In this document: piece after piece, positions 10,769 through 18,371 of the stretch | How positions within the stretch are numbered: the first letter of the stretch is position 1 | Layout: each line of letters begins with the position of its first letter | Source of the DNA: Alphaproteobacteria bacterium | Lineage (GTDB): Bacteria > Pseudomonadota > Alphaproteobacteria > Rhizobiales > Xanthobacteraceae | Assembly (NCBI GenBank): GCA_005884765.1 | Contig: VAZV01000179.1 | Span: 1 to 58,290 of the forward strand | Direction of reading: 5' to 3' | Length of the DNA: 58,290 nt | Notes under the pieces: generated by a model | What the model was told of the DNA's origin: nothing | Seen by the model: the letters and a program-made list of their open reading frames with translations, nothing else | Database searches by the model: none | Translations under genes and position numbers: made by a program

Positions 10769-10816
10769 CATAATGCCGGACCGGATTCCCAAAAACAAAA
10801 TGTGGAGGAAACACCC

Positions 10817-11584
10817 ATGGCTCTCCTGCAAAATCACATCGCCGTCGTCACCGGAGCCGCTTCCGGCATCGGACGCGCGATCGCTTCCGGTTATGCCCGT
10901 GAGGGCGCCCGCGTCGTGCTGCTCGACGTCAACGACAAAGCGGCATCCGAAGTGGCAAAGGAAATCCGCGATGGCAGCGGCAAGGCGGACAGTTTTGCGC
11001 TCGACGTGACCAGGCGCGAGGACTGCGTCGCGGTCGCGAGGCAAATCGCGGATAAGGTCGGACAGGTCTCGATCCTCGTCAACAACGCGGGTATTGCCCG
11101 CCGCAACGGCATGTTAGGCGCGCGGGAGGCCGTGATCAGCGATTGGGAAGACATCATCGCCATCAACCTCACCGGCGTCTTCAACGTGACGCATGCCTTC
11201 CTGCCGCCGCTGCGCGCCAACAAGGGCCGCATCGTCAATATCGGCTCGATCCAGTCCTTCGTGCATCTGAAGACGCCGAGCTCGCCGGCCTACACGGCTT
11301 CAAAGCACGGCGTGCTCGGCTTCACCAAGGCGCTCGCCGCCGAGCTCGGCAAGGACGGCGTGCGCGTCAACGCGATCGGCCCGGGTTTTATCGAAACGCC
11401 GCTGAACGAGAAGGTGCGCGCCGCCAATCCGGGGCTGGTGCAGGTTTTCATGGACCACACCCCGCTCGGCCGCGCGGGCAAGCCTGAAGACATTGTCGGC
11501 CCGGCGATCTTCCTCGCCTCCGACCTGTCATCCTACGTCTCGGGCTCGATCGTGATGGTGGATGGCGGCTACAGGACGATCTGA
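10817..11584 (+). CDS. Short-chain dehydrogenase/reductase
   Basis: A classical SDR of 255 residues, an NAD(P)-dependent oxidoreductase acting on an alcohol or ketone. The cofactor motif TGAASGIG is at residues 12-19, NNAG at 89-92, and the catalytic set is N117, S144, Y159 and K163 (YTASK). The acidic D37 in LLDVND at the end of the second strand favours NAD over NADP. The ATG has a GGAGGAAACACCC ribosome site. Its stop is 9 bases from the P450 start, so the two genes are almost certainly co-transcribed. The substrate is unknown. Confidence 0.92.
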   Translation: MALLQNHIAVVTGAASGIGRAIASGYAREGARVVLLDVNDKAASEVAKEIRDGSGKADSFALDVTRREDCVAVARQIADKVGQVSILVNNAGIARRNGMLGAREAVISDWEDIIAINLTGVFNVTHAFLPPLRANKGRIVNIGSIQSFVHLKTPSSPAYTASKHGVLGFTKALAAELGKDGVRVNAIGPGFIETPLNEKVRAANPGLVQVFMDHTPLGRAGKPEDIVGPAIFLASDLSSYVSGSIVMVDGGYRTI

Positions 11585-11593
11585 GGGACACCG

Positions 11594-12766
11594 ATGTCCA
11601 ACGCCCCGCATTACGAGATCGACGTTGCCCGATTTTGGGACGATCCCTATCCTGATCTGGCCCAGATGCGAAAGCACGCGCCGATCGCGTTCGTGCCGCA
11701 GCTAGGCTCGACCATCTTCACCCGCCGCGACGACATCTTCACGCAGGAGAAGCGCATCGACGTATTCTCCTCGCATCAGCCGGCCGGGCTGATGAACGTC
11801 CTGATGGGCCACAACATGATGCGCAAGGATGGCGAGGCGCATATGTCGGAACGCGCCGCGATGTTTCCATCGGTTTCGCCGCGCGCCGTGCGCGACACCT
11901 GGCTGAAGAAATTTCAGGCCCATGCCGACCGCATCATCGAGGAGCTCGCGCCGGCAGGCCGCGCCGATCTCTGCAAAGCGCTGGCGCTGCCGCTGTCAGC
12001 GGAATGCCTGAAGGACATCACCGGGCTGACCAACATGCGGTTCGAGGACATGGACGCGTGGTCGCAGGCGATGATCGACGGCATTGCCAATTACACCGGG
12101 AATAAGGCAGTCGAGGCGCGCTGCCATGCCGCCACCGCCGGGATCGATGCGGCGATCGACGACATGATCCCGGTCGTGTCAAAACATCCCAACACCTCGA
12201 TTCTGAGCGTGCTGCTGGCGGCCGGCCAGAACATCGACAGCATCCGCGCCAACGTCAAGCTCGCGATCTCGGGCGGCCAGAACGAGCCGCGCGACGCCAT
12301 CTCAGGCTCGGTCTGGGCGCTGTTGACCCATCCCGAGCAACTCGCGTGGGTAGCCGAGGGCAAAGCGAAGTGGATCGACGTGTTCGAGGAATATGCGCGC
12401 TGGATCGCGCCGATCGGAATGTCGCCGCGGCGGGTGGCGAAGCAGTGGAGCTATGGCGGCGTCGATTTCGAGCCGGAAGACCGCGTGTTCTTCATGTTCG
12501 GCTCGGCCAATCGCGACGAAGCGTGTTTTAGCGATGGCGATCGTTTCGACATCACCCGCGACACCTCGAAAAGCATCGCGTTCGGCGCCGGCCCGCATTA
12601 TTGCGCCGGCGCCTTTGCCTCGCGGGCGATGGTCGCCGATGTGGCGCTGCCCAGGATCTTCGCGCGCTTGAAGGGCTTGCGCCTCGACCAGGCAGAGCCG
12701 GTCAAGATCGGCGGGTGGGCGTTTCGCGGCCTGCTCAATCTGCCCGTCGCGTGGGATACGGATTAG
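11594..12766 (+). CDS. Cytochrome P450
   Basis: A soluble bacterial P450 of 390 residues. The haem-ligand segment FGAGPHYCAGAFASR places the thiolate at C337. The I-helix has GGQNEPRD, with an asparagine where many P450s have Gly-Thr. The K-helix ExxR appears as EYAR, and the meander region FMFGSANRDEA is normal. It needs electrons from a ferredoxin and reductase, none of which is encoded next to it. It is the last gene of the RidA-GST-SDR-P450 run. The substrate cannot be read from sequence. Confidence 0.93.
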   Translation: MSNAPHYEIDVARFWDDPYPDLAQMRKHAPIAFVPQLGSTIFTRRDDIFTQEKRIDVFSSHQPAGLMNVLMGHNMMRKDGEAHMSERAAMFPSVSPRAVRDTWLKKFQAHADRIIEELAPAGRADLCKALALPLSAECLKDITGLTNMRFEDMDAWSQAMIDGIANYTGNKAVEARCHAATAGIDAAIDDMIPVVSKHPNTSILSVLLAAGQNIDSIRANVKLAISGGQNEPRDAISGSVWALLTHPEQLAWVAEGKAKWIDVFEEYARWIAPIGMSPRRVAKQWSYGGVDFEPEDRVFFMFGSANRDEACFSDGDRFDITRDTSKSIAFGAGPHYCAGAFASRAMVADVALPRIFARLKGLRLDQAEPVKIGGWAFRGLLNLPVAWDTD

Positions 12767-12796
12767 CTCGACGCCATACCTCGCCTTTCGTCGGAA

Positions 12797-13087
12797 TTAA
12801 TCCGTCCGCAGCAGTTCACGGATTTCTACTGTTCCGCCGGCTTCGAATACCGGATTGCCGATCAGCAGCGCCTTGGCCTGATCTATACCGTCGGCATTTA
12901 CCCGAATGAATCCGGTGATGTGGCCCGTTATTGGTCCGGGTCCTCCACTCTTTCGTACGCAGATGCCGTCACCTATGGCACTGCCACCTTCAAAGGACCC
13001 GCCCTGCCGCAGCCCCTGGAGGTATGGCCCCCAGGCGTCCTCATCGCCGAGCGCGTCATCGTGCATGAAAAAGATGTACTCCGCCAT
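12797..13087 (-). CDS. YCII-related domain protein
   Basis: A 96-residue protein of the YCII/DGPF type, an alpha/beta ferredoxin-like fold often found beside ECF sigma factors, though none is here. Typical features are the MAEYIFFMHDD start, a central GGSAIGDG turn and a C-terminal VFEAGGTVEIRELL. The ribosome site GGGAGAATTGGC precedes the ATG. It is convergent with the P450 gene. The function of most members is unknown. Confidence 0.82.
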   Translation of the reverse strand: MAEYIFFMHDDALGDEDAWGPYLQGLRQGGSFEGGSAIGDGICVRKSGGPGPITGHITGFIRVNADGIDQAKALLIGNPVFEAGGTVEIRELLRTD

Positions 13088-13110
13088 GCCAATTCTCCCA
13101 CCGACTTACG

Positions 13111-13377
13111 CTACCCGAACCTCAGCCGCGAGCGCTCCTTCGCCTTCTCCGCCTCGATTGCGCGGTCGCGCGCCGGCGCATGCGTATGCAGCGAGGTCAA
13201 AAGGCGACGGGCGGTTTCCGAGACTTCCTTGACGGCAAGCTCGAACGCGGCTTCGTTGGCCTGCGAGGGCTTGTTGAAGCCGGAAAGCTTGCGCACGAAT
13301 TGCAGCGCCGAAGCATGGATCTCATCCTCGCTCGCCGGCGGGTCGAAATTAAACAGCGTCTTGATGTTGCGGCACAT
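13111..13377 (-). CDS. DUF2277 domain protein
   Basis: An 88-residue protein that starts MCRNIKTLFNFDPPAS, the diagnostic DUF2277 opening, and continues with EDEIHASALQFVRKLSGFNKPS. It probably is a small helical cytosolic protein; no function is known for the family. The ATG at 13377 has a GAGGAGAAAGACG ribosome site, so the longer frame starting at 13530 is rejected. It lies 23 bases upstream of the YCII gene on the same strand and may form a two-gene unit with it. Confidence 0.88.
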   Translation of the reverse strand: MCRNIKTLFNFDPPASEDEIHASALQFVRKLSGFNKPSQANEAAFELAVKEVSETARRLLTSLHTHAPARDRAIEAEKAKERSRLRFG

Positions 13378-13516
13378 CGTCTTTCTCCTCTGCCGGGGAC
13401 GGCACCGAATACCTTCTCTCAAGGACGATCGGGTAAGGCAAATTGCTACATCACGGCACATTTTTGTCATAGAATAAGCGGTCCATTTATCCGTGCGATG
13501 AGGCGAGTTCCTTTCA

Positions 13517-13762
13517 ATGTCCCACGTCACCTACAAGATCGTCCAGCACGACGGCGGCTGGGCCTATACCGCCAATGGCGTATTCTCCGAACCGTTTGCG
13601 ACCCATGCCGCGGCACTTGCCGCCGCAAGGCGCGTTGCTGGCGAACAGCGGGTGCCCGGCCGCACCGAGTCGATCGAGTATGAGACTGCCGATGGCAAGT
13701 GGCACAACGAAACGGCCACAGGCAACGACAGGCCGGAGACCGATGTCGAGGACAGCGCATGA
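13517..13762 (+). CDS. DUF2188 domain protein
   Basis: An 81-residue protein with the DUF2188 pattern: IVQHDGGWAYTANGVFSEPFATHAAALAAAR, then a second strand GRTESIEYETADGKWHNE. The family is widespread in Rhizobiales and lacks a known biochemical role; a DNA- or stress-related role has been guessed. It is divergent from the DUF2277 gene. The reading frame ends before an intergenic repeat. Confidence 0.82.
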   Translation: MSHVTYKIVQHDGGWAYTANGVFSEPFATHAAALAAARRVAGEQRVPGRTESIEYETADGKWHNETATGNDRPETDVEDSA

Positions 13763-13770
13763 GCTGAGGC

Positions 13771-13870
13771 TAAAGCGCGATGAGACTAAGTTAGATCGTC
13801 ATCGCGCTTTAGGTTTTTGATTGAGCATGATCTTTTCGGAAAACCGGTGTCCACTTTTCCGGATCATGCT
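13771..13870. repeat. Composite palindromic element of Rhizobiales type
   Basis: Two hairpins side by side. The first has perfect 13-base arms, TAAAGCGCGATGA at 13771 and its inverse at 13799-13811, followed by GGTTTTTG, so it could terminate the DUF2188 transcript. The second runs from AGCATGATC at 13824 to GATCATGCT at 13870 and contains TTTTCGGAAAACCGG. I recognise this pair as a common intergenic element of Bradyrhizobium. Confidence 0.82.
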
Positions 13871-13904
13871 GTACGCTCGCTAGCCGCCCATACCGCGCCT
13901 ACCG

Positions 13905-14600
13905 TCAAAACGGAACCTCCGCTCCGAGCCGGGCAAAGAAGGCACGACCTTTTTGCGTAAGCCGCAATGCGCGCGGGATCGCCGCAGGCGCAACGCATCG
14001 CGTCTCGACCAGCCGCCGCAGGATCGCGTTGGCAAACGGGCCGGCGAAATGGGGAACGCGTTCGGTCCAGTCGTTGCAAAGGCGCAGATGCGGCTCGTGC
14101 CTCGGCTTGAAGTCGATCTGTTCGGATCGGCACCAGGCAAGACCCTTGTCCGTGACGAACCCGGTTCGGTCGCTAACGCCGACAAGTTGGTGGCGGGTCA
14201 GCGCATTGGAAAGCGAGACGCCAAGCTGGCCTGCAAGATGACCGTAGCAGGTGCGCGACTGGCGCAACGGTTCCGGCAGCCGCGCACATTTGCGATCGAC
14301 CTGCTCCGTCCTGGCGGCAAGATCGACGAGGGTTTCGATCAATGATGCGACGTCATCATTGGCGATCCGGTAATATCGGAACCTGCCCTGCGACCAGACC
14401 GACAGCACCCTCGCATCCACCAATTTTTGCAGATGCGCGCTGGCGCTTTGCGCAGATATGCCTGCGGCGAGCGCCAAGTGGCCGGCGGGCCACGCCTTGC
14501 CGTCGGAAAGCGCACTGACGATCGCTTCCCGCGCCGGATCGCCCAGCGCGTCCGTGATCTTCGAAAATCCTGAATGCACCGACGGCTGGATACGCGCCAT
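13905..14600 (-). CDS. ArsR-family transcriptional regulator with extra C-terminal domain
   Basis: A 231-residue regulator. Residues 10-85 form the ArsR winged helix: ITDALGDPAREAIVSALSDG, then the recognition helix region AAGISAQSASAHLQKLVDARVL and the wing SVWSQGRFRYYRI. The C-terminal half of about 120 residues is unusual for the short ArsR repressors; it carries four cysteines and a second winged-helix-like end (LRLTQKGRAFFARLG). It is divergent from the SnoaL-like gene with 123 bases between starts and probably controls it and itself. The ligand is unknown. Confidence 0.85.
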   Translation of the reverse strand: MARIQPSVHSGFSKITDALGDPAREAIVSALSDGKAWPAGHLALAAGISAQSASAHLQKLVDARVLSVWSQGRFRYYRIANDDVASLIETLVDLAARTEQVDRKCARLPEPLRQSRTCYGHLAGQLGVSLSNALTRHQLVGVSDRTGFVTDKGLAWCRSEQIDFKPRHEPHLRLCNDWTERVPHFAGPFANAILRRLVETRCVAPAAIPRALRLTQKGRAFFARLGAEVPF

Positions 14601-14723
14601 TTGAACTCCTGGTTCCGGATTATAGCCAGTTTCAGCCGTCGCTCATTTCATATTTTGATGAAACGTCAGGCAGGCGGTCTTTGCGATCCTGGCCGACCTC
14701 AACACAAGACGAAGGGAACCGCC

Positions 14724-15131
14724 ATGACCGGTACAACAAGCCAACGAGACGCTGAACGTATCTATCAGATGTGGGACGACGCGCTGGGCAGGAAAGATCT
14801 CGAAGCGTCGCTGTCGCTCTACGCGGACGATGCATCGATCGAAAGCCCGCTCGTTCAACACCTCATGAAGACGAAACAAGGCATCGTCCAGGGCAAGGAC
14901 AATTTGCGCAAATTCATCGCCCTCGTATTTCAAACCAATCCGCCGCAGCGCAAGCGCTTCAGGACCGGTTTCTTCAGCGATGAGCGCGTGATCATGTGGG
15001 AATATCCCCGCGCAACGCCGGAAGGAGACCAGATGGAGCTCGTGGAAGTCATGGAAGTCCGGGACGGACTGATCGCCCGCCACCGAGTCTACTGGGGCTG
15101 GTACGCGCTGAATGTGCTGAACGGGCGCTAG
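14724..15131 (+). CDS. SnoaL-like / NTF2-fold protein
   Basis: A 135-residue protein of the NTF2-like superfamily (SnoaL-like polyketide cyclase type). It has the usual start of ERIYQMWDDALGRKDLEASLSLYADDASIESPL, a FFSDERVIMWEYPR strand and VVE-like VEVMEVRDGLIARHRVYWG at the end. Such proteins bind small hydrophobic ligands or act as isomerases. The ATG at 14724 has a GAAGGGAACC ribosome site; an upstream in-frame start is in the ArsR promoter region. Divergence from the ArsR gene suggests it is the regulated target. Confidence 0.82.
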   Translation: MTGTTSQRDAERIYQMWDDALGRKDLEASLSLYADDASIESPLVQHLMKTKQGIVQGKDNLRKFIALVFQTNPPQRKRFRTGFFSDERVIMWEYPRATPEGDQMELVEVMEVRDGLIARHRVYWGWYALNVLNGR

Positions 15132-15231
15132 GGAATATTATCGCCGGTGCCGTGCTTTTCTCTCGGGAGCCGGCCGAACAGGCGGTCGCGTCCGAGGGAA
15201 GAATCCTGATGAATCGTTGCTGCGCCGTGCG

Positions 15232-15447
15232 TCGGCCGACGCTTGCGATCATTGCCGCCGACGATGAGCGCAATCCGCCGGAAAACCGCGTCACATCAGC
15301 GGCGATCAAGCGGATCAAGCGCGGCCAGCTCTATCTCATTCCCGCGAGCACCGAGACGCGCGGGCATCTGACCACAGGCAATGCGGCATTCTACAAGCAG
15401 CCCTTGTAGGAATTGTTGCAGACCGCGCCACAGCAGACGATGCGAAG
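15232..15447 (+). pseudogene. Relic of an alpha/beta-hydrolase (homoserine acetyltransferase-like) gene
   Basis: The frame reads RPTLAIIAADDERNPPENR, then RGQLYLIPASTETRGH and TGNAAFYKQPL, then a TAG at 15407-15409, then ELLQTAP. This is the C-terminal tail of the homoserine O-acetyltransferase-like hydrolases. It keeps the aspartate of the DDERNPPE segment and the histidine of the ETRGH segment. In intact members a glutamine stands where the TAG is, so this looks like CAG changed to TAG. No N-terminal 280 or so residues, nucleophile elbow or start are present upstream. The rest of 15133-15578 shows no other gene. Confidence 0.7.
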
Positions 15448-15578
15448 CGATGCGCTGATTTCGCAGCGCATCAATTCTTCAAACCGCTTGCGTCGCTTAT
15501 TTTTTGAGCGTGCATCGGCGAAACAACTCCGGCTTAATCGCGTTCGTTCGATTCGTGGCTGTGCCGTCGGAGGACCGC

Positions 15579-15932
15579 ATGCAAAGGCTCGCGCACATCG
15601 CTTTGCTCGCGTCCCTGTCCGCGCTCGGGACCACGGCATTTGCATTCGACAATGGGCAGTACGAGAACGTCCCACCCGATATCCGCGCCTGGTTCAAGAG
15701 CGTGATGGCGCCGAACGGCGTGCCCTGCTGCGACATTTCCGACGGCCATCGCACGAACTATGATTTCCACGAGGGCTCTTATTGGGTCCCGATCGAAGGC
15801 CAATGGATGGCAGTGCCTGAACGCGCCGTCATCCGCGACCGCGGCAACCCGGTCGGCGAAGCCGTGGTGTGGTACGTGCATCACCGCGGCAGCATCGTCA
15901 TCAGTTGCTTCGTGCCAGCCGACGCGGTGTGA
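15579..15932 (+). CDS. Secreted cysteine-containing protein of unknown function
   Basis: A 117-residue exported protein: signal peptide of about 22 residues (ALGTTAFAFD), then a mature domain with the segment GVPCCDISDGHRTNYDF and a C-terminal cysteine in VISCFVPADAV. The three cysteines, the aspartate and the histidine recall a metal or haem site, but this is not shown. The ATG at 15579 has a GGAGGACCG ribosome site. I recognise the PCCDISDGHRT motif from Bradyrhizobium proteins of unknown role. Confidence 0.75.
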   Translation: MQRLAHIALLASLSALGTTAFAFDNGQYENVPPDIRAWFKSVMAPNGVPCCDISDGHRTNYDFHEGSYWVPIEGQWMAVPERAVIRDRGNPVGEAVVWYVHHRGSIVISCFVPADAV

Positions 15933-15944
15933 GGCGCTCTTCGC

Positions 15945-16062
15945 CCGTTATTGCGAGCCAACGGTCGCGCGAATGCGCGCCCGATGACGGGCTCCGCGAA
16001 GCAATCCATGGACCCGCCTATCAAGTCTGGATTGCTTCGTCGCTTCGCTTCTCGCAATGACG
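15945..16062. repeat. Intergenic inverted repeat, GTCATTGCGAG family, copy 2
   Basis: It begins CGTTATTGCGAGCCAACGG and ends CTCGCAATGACG, with GCGAAGCAATCCATGG inside and the inverse TGGATTGCTTCG. The internal ATTCGCGCGACC-type block is present in inverse order relative to copy 1. No coding content. Confidence 0.85.
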
Positions 16063-16106
16063 AGAATTGTGATATCCTTCTCCAAACCTTCGACCGGAGC
16101 ACGCCC

Positions 16107-16712
16107 ATGGCCGATCTTGCCGCCAGCGATCTCGCTACGATCTATCCGAAACCGACGCCGCGCGTCATCGCCAAGGCGCGTCCGGAGATCGACGAGCACG
16201 CCAAGAAATTCATCGCGATGTCGCCGTTTTGCGTGCTCGCCACGTCAGGCTCGGACGGCAGCGTCGATGCTTCGCCACGCGGCGGCAATCCGGGGTTTGT
16301 CCATGTCGCGGGGCCGAGCCTAATTCTGATGCCGGATCGCTCGGGCAACAACCGGATCGACAGTTTCAGGAACATCGTCGAGGGAAGCGGCTTGCTGCAA
16401 CTGATCTTCTTCGTGCCGGGGATCGACGAGACCTTGCGCGTCGGCGGCAAGGGACGACTTACCGCGGATCCGGGTTTGCTGGCATCGATGGTGGAATTTG
16501 GCAAGCCGCCGCGCGCGGTCCTGAGCATCGACGTAACTGAAGCCTATTTCCATTGCGGCAAGGCGCTGATGCGCGCACGCCTGTGGTCATCAGATACGAA
16601 GGTCGAGCGATCGGTAATTCCGAGCATCAGTCAGATGATCCACGACCAGACCAAGCTCGGCGAGCCGGAACCCCAGGCCGTGGTTGAAGAGCGCTATAAG
16701 ACGCAGCTGTGA
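16107..16712 (+). CDS. PPOX-class FMN-binding protein, MSMEG_1061 type
   Basis: A 201-residue split-barrel flavoprotein related to pyridoxamine 5'-phosphate oxidase. It has the characteristic SPFCVLATSGSDGSVDASPRGG core, LIL-MPDRSGNNRIDSFRNI, and a late RARLWSSD. Members bind FMN or F420-like cofactors; the reaction here is not known. The ATG at 16107 has a GGAG ribosome site eight bases upstream; the open frame before it is the repeat at 15945-16062. Confidence 0.85.
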   Translation: MADLAASDLATIYPKPTPRVIAKARPEIDEHAKKFIAMSPFCVLATSGSDGSVDASPRGGNPGFVHVAGPSLILMPDRSGNNRIDSFRNIVEGSGLLQLIFFVPGIDETLRVGGKGRLTADPGLLASMVEFGKPPRAVLSIDVTEAYFHCGKALMRARLWSSDTKVERSVIPSISQMIHDQTKLGEPEPQAVVEERYKTQL

Positions 16713-16732
16713 GAGATCTGGTACCTAAAAGC

Positions 16733-16869
16733 CGTCGTCCCGGACAAGTGAGCGGAGCGAACGCGATCCGGGACCCATAACCACGGACGTGTGTTCTGGC
16801 GACGGCTGAAGCAACAGCCAACAAACAACGACCATTCGTGGTTATGGGTCCGCTTTCGCGGGGACGACA
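16733..16869. repeat. Intergenic inverted repeat (GTCGTCCCGG type)
   Basis: Nested complementary arms: CGTCGTCCC at the start against GGGGACGAC at the end, and GGACCCATAACCAC against GTGGTTATGGGTCC. The fold would be a long hairpin. It separates the PPOX gene from the convergent bfr gene and may act as a terminator for both. Confidence 0.8.
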
Positions 16870-16881
16870 AGTAATGTTCGC

Positions 16882-17367
16882 CTATTTCTCGCTCTCGAGT
16901 CCGCCGACGTGCTTCTGGGTGTAGAGCTCAAGGCCGATGCGGCCGATCACATCAAGCTGGGTTTCGAGGAAATCGATGTGATGCTCCTCGTCCTTCATCA
17001 GCTTCTCGAACAGGTCGCGCGAGACGTAATCCTTGACGCTGTGGCAATAGGTTGCCGCCTCCTGGTAAAGGGCGCGAGCGCTAAGTTCGGTGGCGAGATC
17101 GCATTCGATGATTTCCCTGACGTTCTGGCCGATCCGCAAGGGATCGAGCACCTGCATATTGGGAAAGCCGTCGAGAAACAGGATGCGGTCGGTGAATTTG
17201 TCGGCGTGCTCCATCTCCTCGATGGATTCCTTGCGCCAGGTCTTGGCCATCTCCAACAGGCCCCAGTTGTTCAGCACCCGATAGTGCAGCCAGTACTGGT
17301 TGATGGCGGTCAGCTCGTGGCGCAGGCCCTTGTTCAGGTAATCGATGACTTTGGGATCGCCCTGCAT
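16882..17367 (-). CDS. bfr: Bacterioferritin
   Basis: A 161-residue subunit of the 24-mer iron-storage protein. All diiron ferroxidase ligands are in place: E18, E51, H54, E94, E127 and H130. M52 is the residue that binds the inter-subunit haem. The sequence starts [22 protein letters not shown], typical of alphaproteobacterial Bfr. An Irr-type box lies 44 bases upstream (17411-17427), predicting repression by Irr when iron is low. It lies downstream of the ferredoxin gene on the same strand. Confidence 0.97.
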   Translation of the reverse strand: MQGDPKVIDYLNKGLRHELTAINQYWLHYRVLNNWGLLEMAKTWRKESIEEMEHADKFTDRILFLDGFPNMQVLDPLRIGQNVREIIECDLATELSARALYQEAATYCHSVKDYVSRDLFEKLMKDEEHHIDFLETQLDVIGRIGLELYTQKHVGGLESEK

Positions 17368-17410
17368 TCGTGCACTCCACGGTTTGAGGCCAAAGCCGGC
17401 CTGGATCGTA

Positions 17411-17427
17411 TTTAGAATGCTTCTAAA
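17411..17427 (-). promoter_or_regulatory. Iron control element (Irr box) before bfr
   Basis: A perfect interrupted dyad, TTTAGAA-TGC-TTCTAAA, lies between the bfd stop and the bfr start. It matches the AT-rich iron control element bound by Irr in Bradyrhizobium and other Rhizobiales. Irr is known to repress iron-storage genes under iron limitation. The position, 44-60 bases before the ATG, fits a repressor site over the promoter. Confidence 0.85.
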
Positions 17428-17493
17428 TCAGGTGGAGCGCAAGGGCAACAGCGACCCCGTCGCAGGGAGCAGGAAAACCGGGATTTGGCTGGA

Positions 17494-17760
17494 TCAGCAG
17501 GCCGCGAGCGCGAACTCGGTGTACGCGGGTTCGTCCGCCACGGCATCGTTATTATGCGGGCAGCCGGAACGACAGGCCTTGGCGCAGGGGCCTAAAGCCT
17601 CATCAATGATGGACTGGATGGTACGTGCGCAGCGACCGCATTCGGCGCTGCAGCCGAGGCAATCATAAAGTTGCTTGGCGTTTCGCGGCAGGTCCGAAGT
17701 TGCGCTGACGGCATTGCGGACATCGTGATCGCTGAGGATGTTGCAGGAACAAACAATCAT
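17494..17760 (-). CDS. bfd: Bacterioferritin-associated ferredoxin
   Basis: An 88-residue protein with a BFD-type [2Fe-2S] domain: C4 and C6 in VCSCN and C41 and C44 in ECGRC. Bfd is known to reduce the ferric core of Bfr so that iron can be released. The extra C-terminal 25 residues carry four more cysteines (PCAKACRSGCPH and the final C), which the short E. coli protein lacks; their role is unclear. The gene is 126 bases upstream of bfr with the Irr box between them. Confidence 0.92.
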   Translation of the reverse strand: MIVCSCNILSDHDVRNAVSATSDLPRNAKQLYDCLGCSAECGRCARTIQSIIDEALGPCAKACRSGCPHNNDAVADEPAYTEFALAAC

Positions 17761-17871
17761 GAAAAACAGGCGGCCCTTCGGTGATGCGATGCAATCGATA
17801 TTTAAGACCTAGGCACGATGCAAAAGGAAAAACAGCTATTTCAAGTGATTCCAAACTGATCTCTTATCAAG

Positions 17872-17888
17872 CCTAGAACGAATCTAAG
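17872..17888 (-). promoter_or_regulatory. Possible degenerate iron control element upstream of bfd
   Basis: The segment CCTAGAACGAATCTAAG keeps 10 of 14 half-site positions of the dyad seen before bfr. It is 112 bases upstream of the bfd start. It may be a weak Irr site or chance. Confidence 0.3.
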
Positions 17889-17937
17889 AAGTCGCCGTAG
17901 CGCTGGATCAAACGCGGCGCAGTCCGCGACACTCACC

Positions 17938-18288
17938 TCAATCGCTCCCGCCGCCGCCCCCATCACCGCCTCCACCATTGTCGCCCCCGCCGCCGTCGAC
18001 ATTCCCCGAACTGTCGGCCGCTGAATGCTCGCCGGCGAACGAGCTCAAGATGCTCCCATTGCTGCTCTCAAGGTAGCTGCCGCCGTCCGGCCCGGAGCCG
18101 TCGCGCGACAATCCGCGCCTGGCGCGACGCTTCGCCGATCGCGTCATCAGCAGGTAGCAAGCGAGCGACGTGCCACCGATCAGAATTCCAACGGCCGTCA
18201 GCGCGCTTGTGATGGTTAATCTCGCTCGAGGAGGTACCCGCGCCCCGTCGCCGCCCAAATTCGTCGCCAATGTGGCTGTTCCGTTCAT
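17938..18288 (-). CDS. Membrane-anchored protein with Gly/Asp-rich tail
   Basis: A protein of 116 residues from the ATG at 18288: a short N-terminus, a single transmembrane segment near residues 27-48 (LTITSALTAVGILIGGTSLACYLL), a basic stretch RSAKRRARRG, and a C-terminal tail of alternating glycine runs and aspartates ending GGGGGSD. Similar proteins of Bradyrhizobium carry the same tail. No function is known. The longer frame to 18453 overlaps the divergent gene and is rejected. The start lacks a strong ribosome site. Confidence 0.55.
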   Translation of the reverse strand: MNGTATLATNLGGDGARVPPRARLTITSALTAVGILIGGTSLACYLLMTRSAKRRARRGLSRDGSGPDGGSYLESSNGSILSSFAGEHSAADSSGNVDGGGGDNGGGGDGGGGGSD

Positions 18289-18371
18289 TGATCGTTCAAG
18301 CGAAATGTGGAACTTTCGTTGGCGACAGAATGCTTTCCTGACTGTCCTGGCTTCGTGAGAAAGGTAACGCC

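Noticed and set aside
17345..17668. Open frame antisense to bfr/bfd covering the Irr box.
   Set aside because: Low-complexity translation and full overlap with the bfd gene and the regulatory site.
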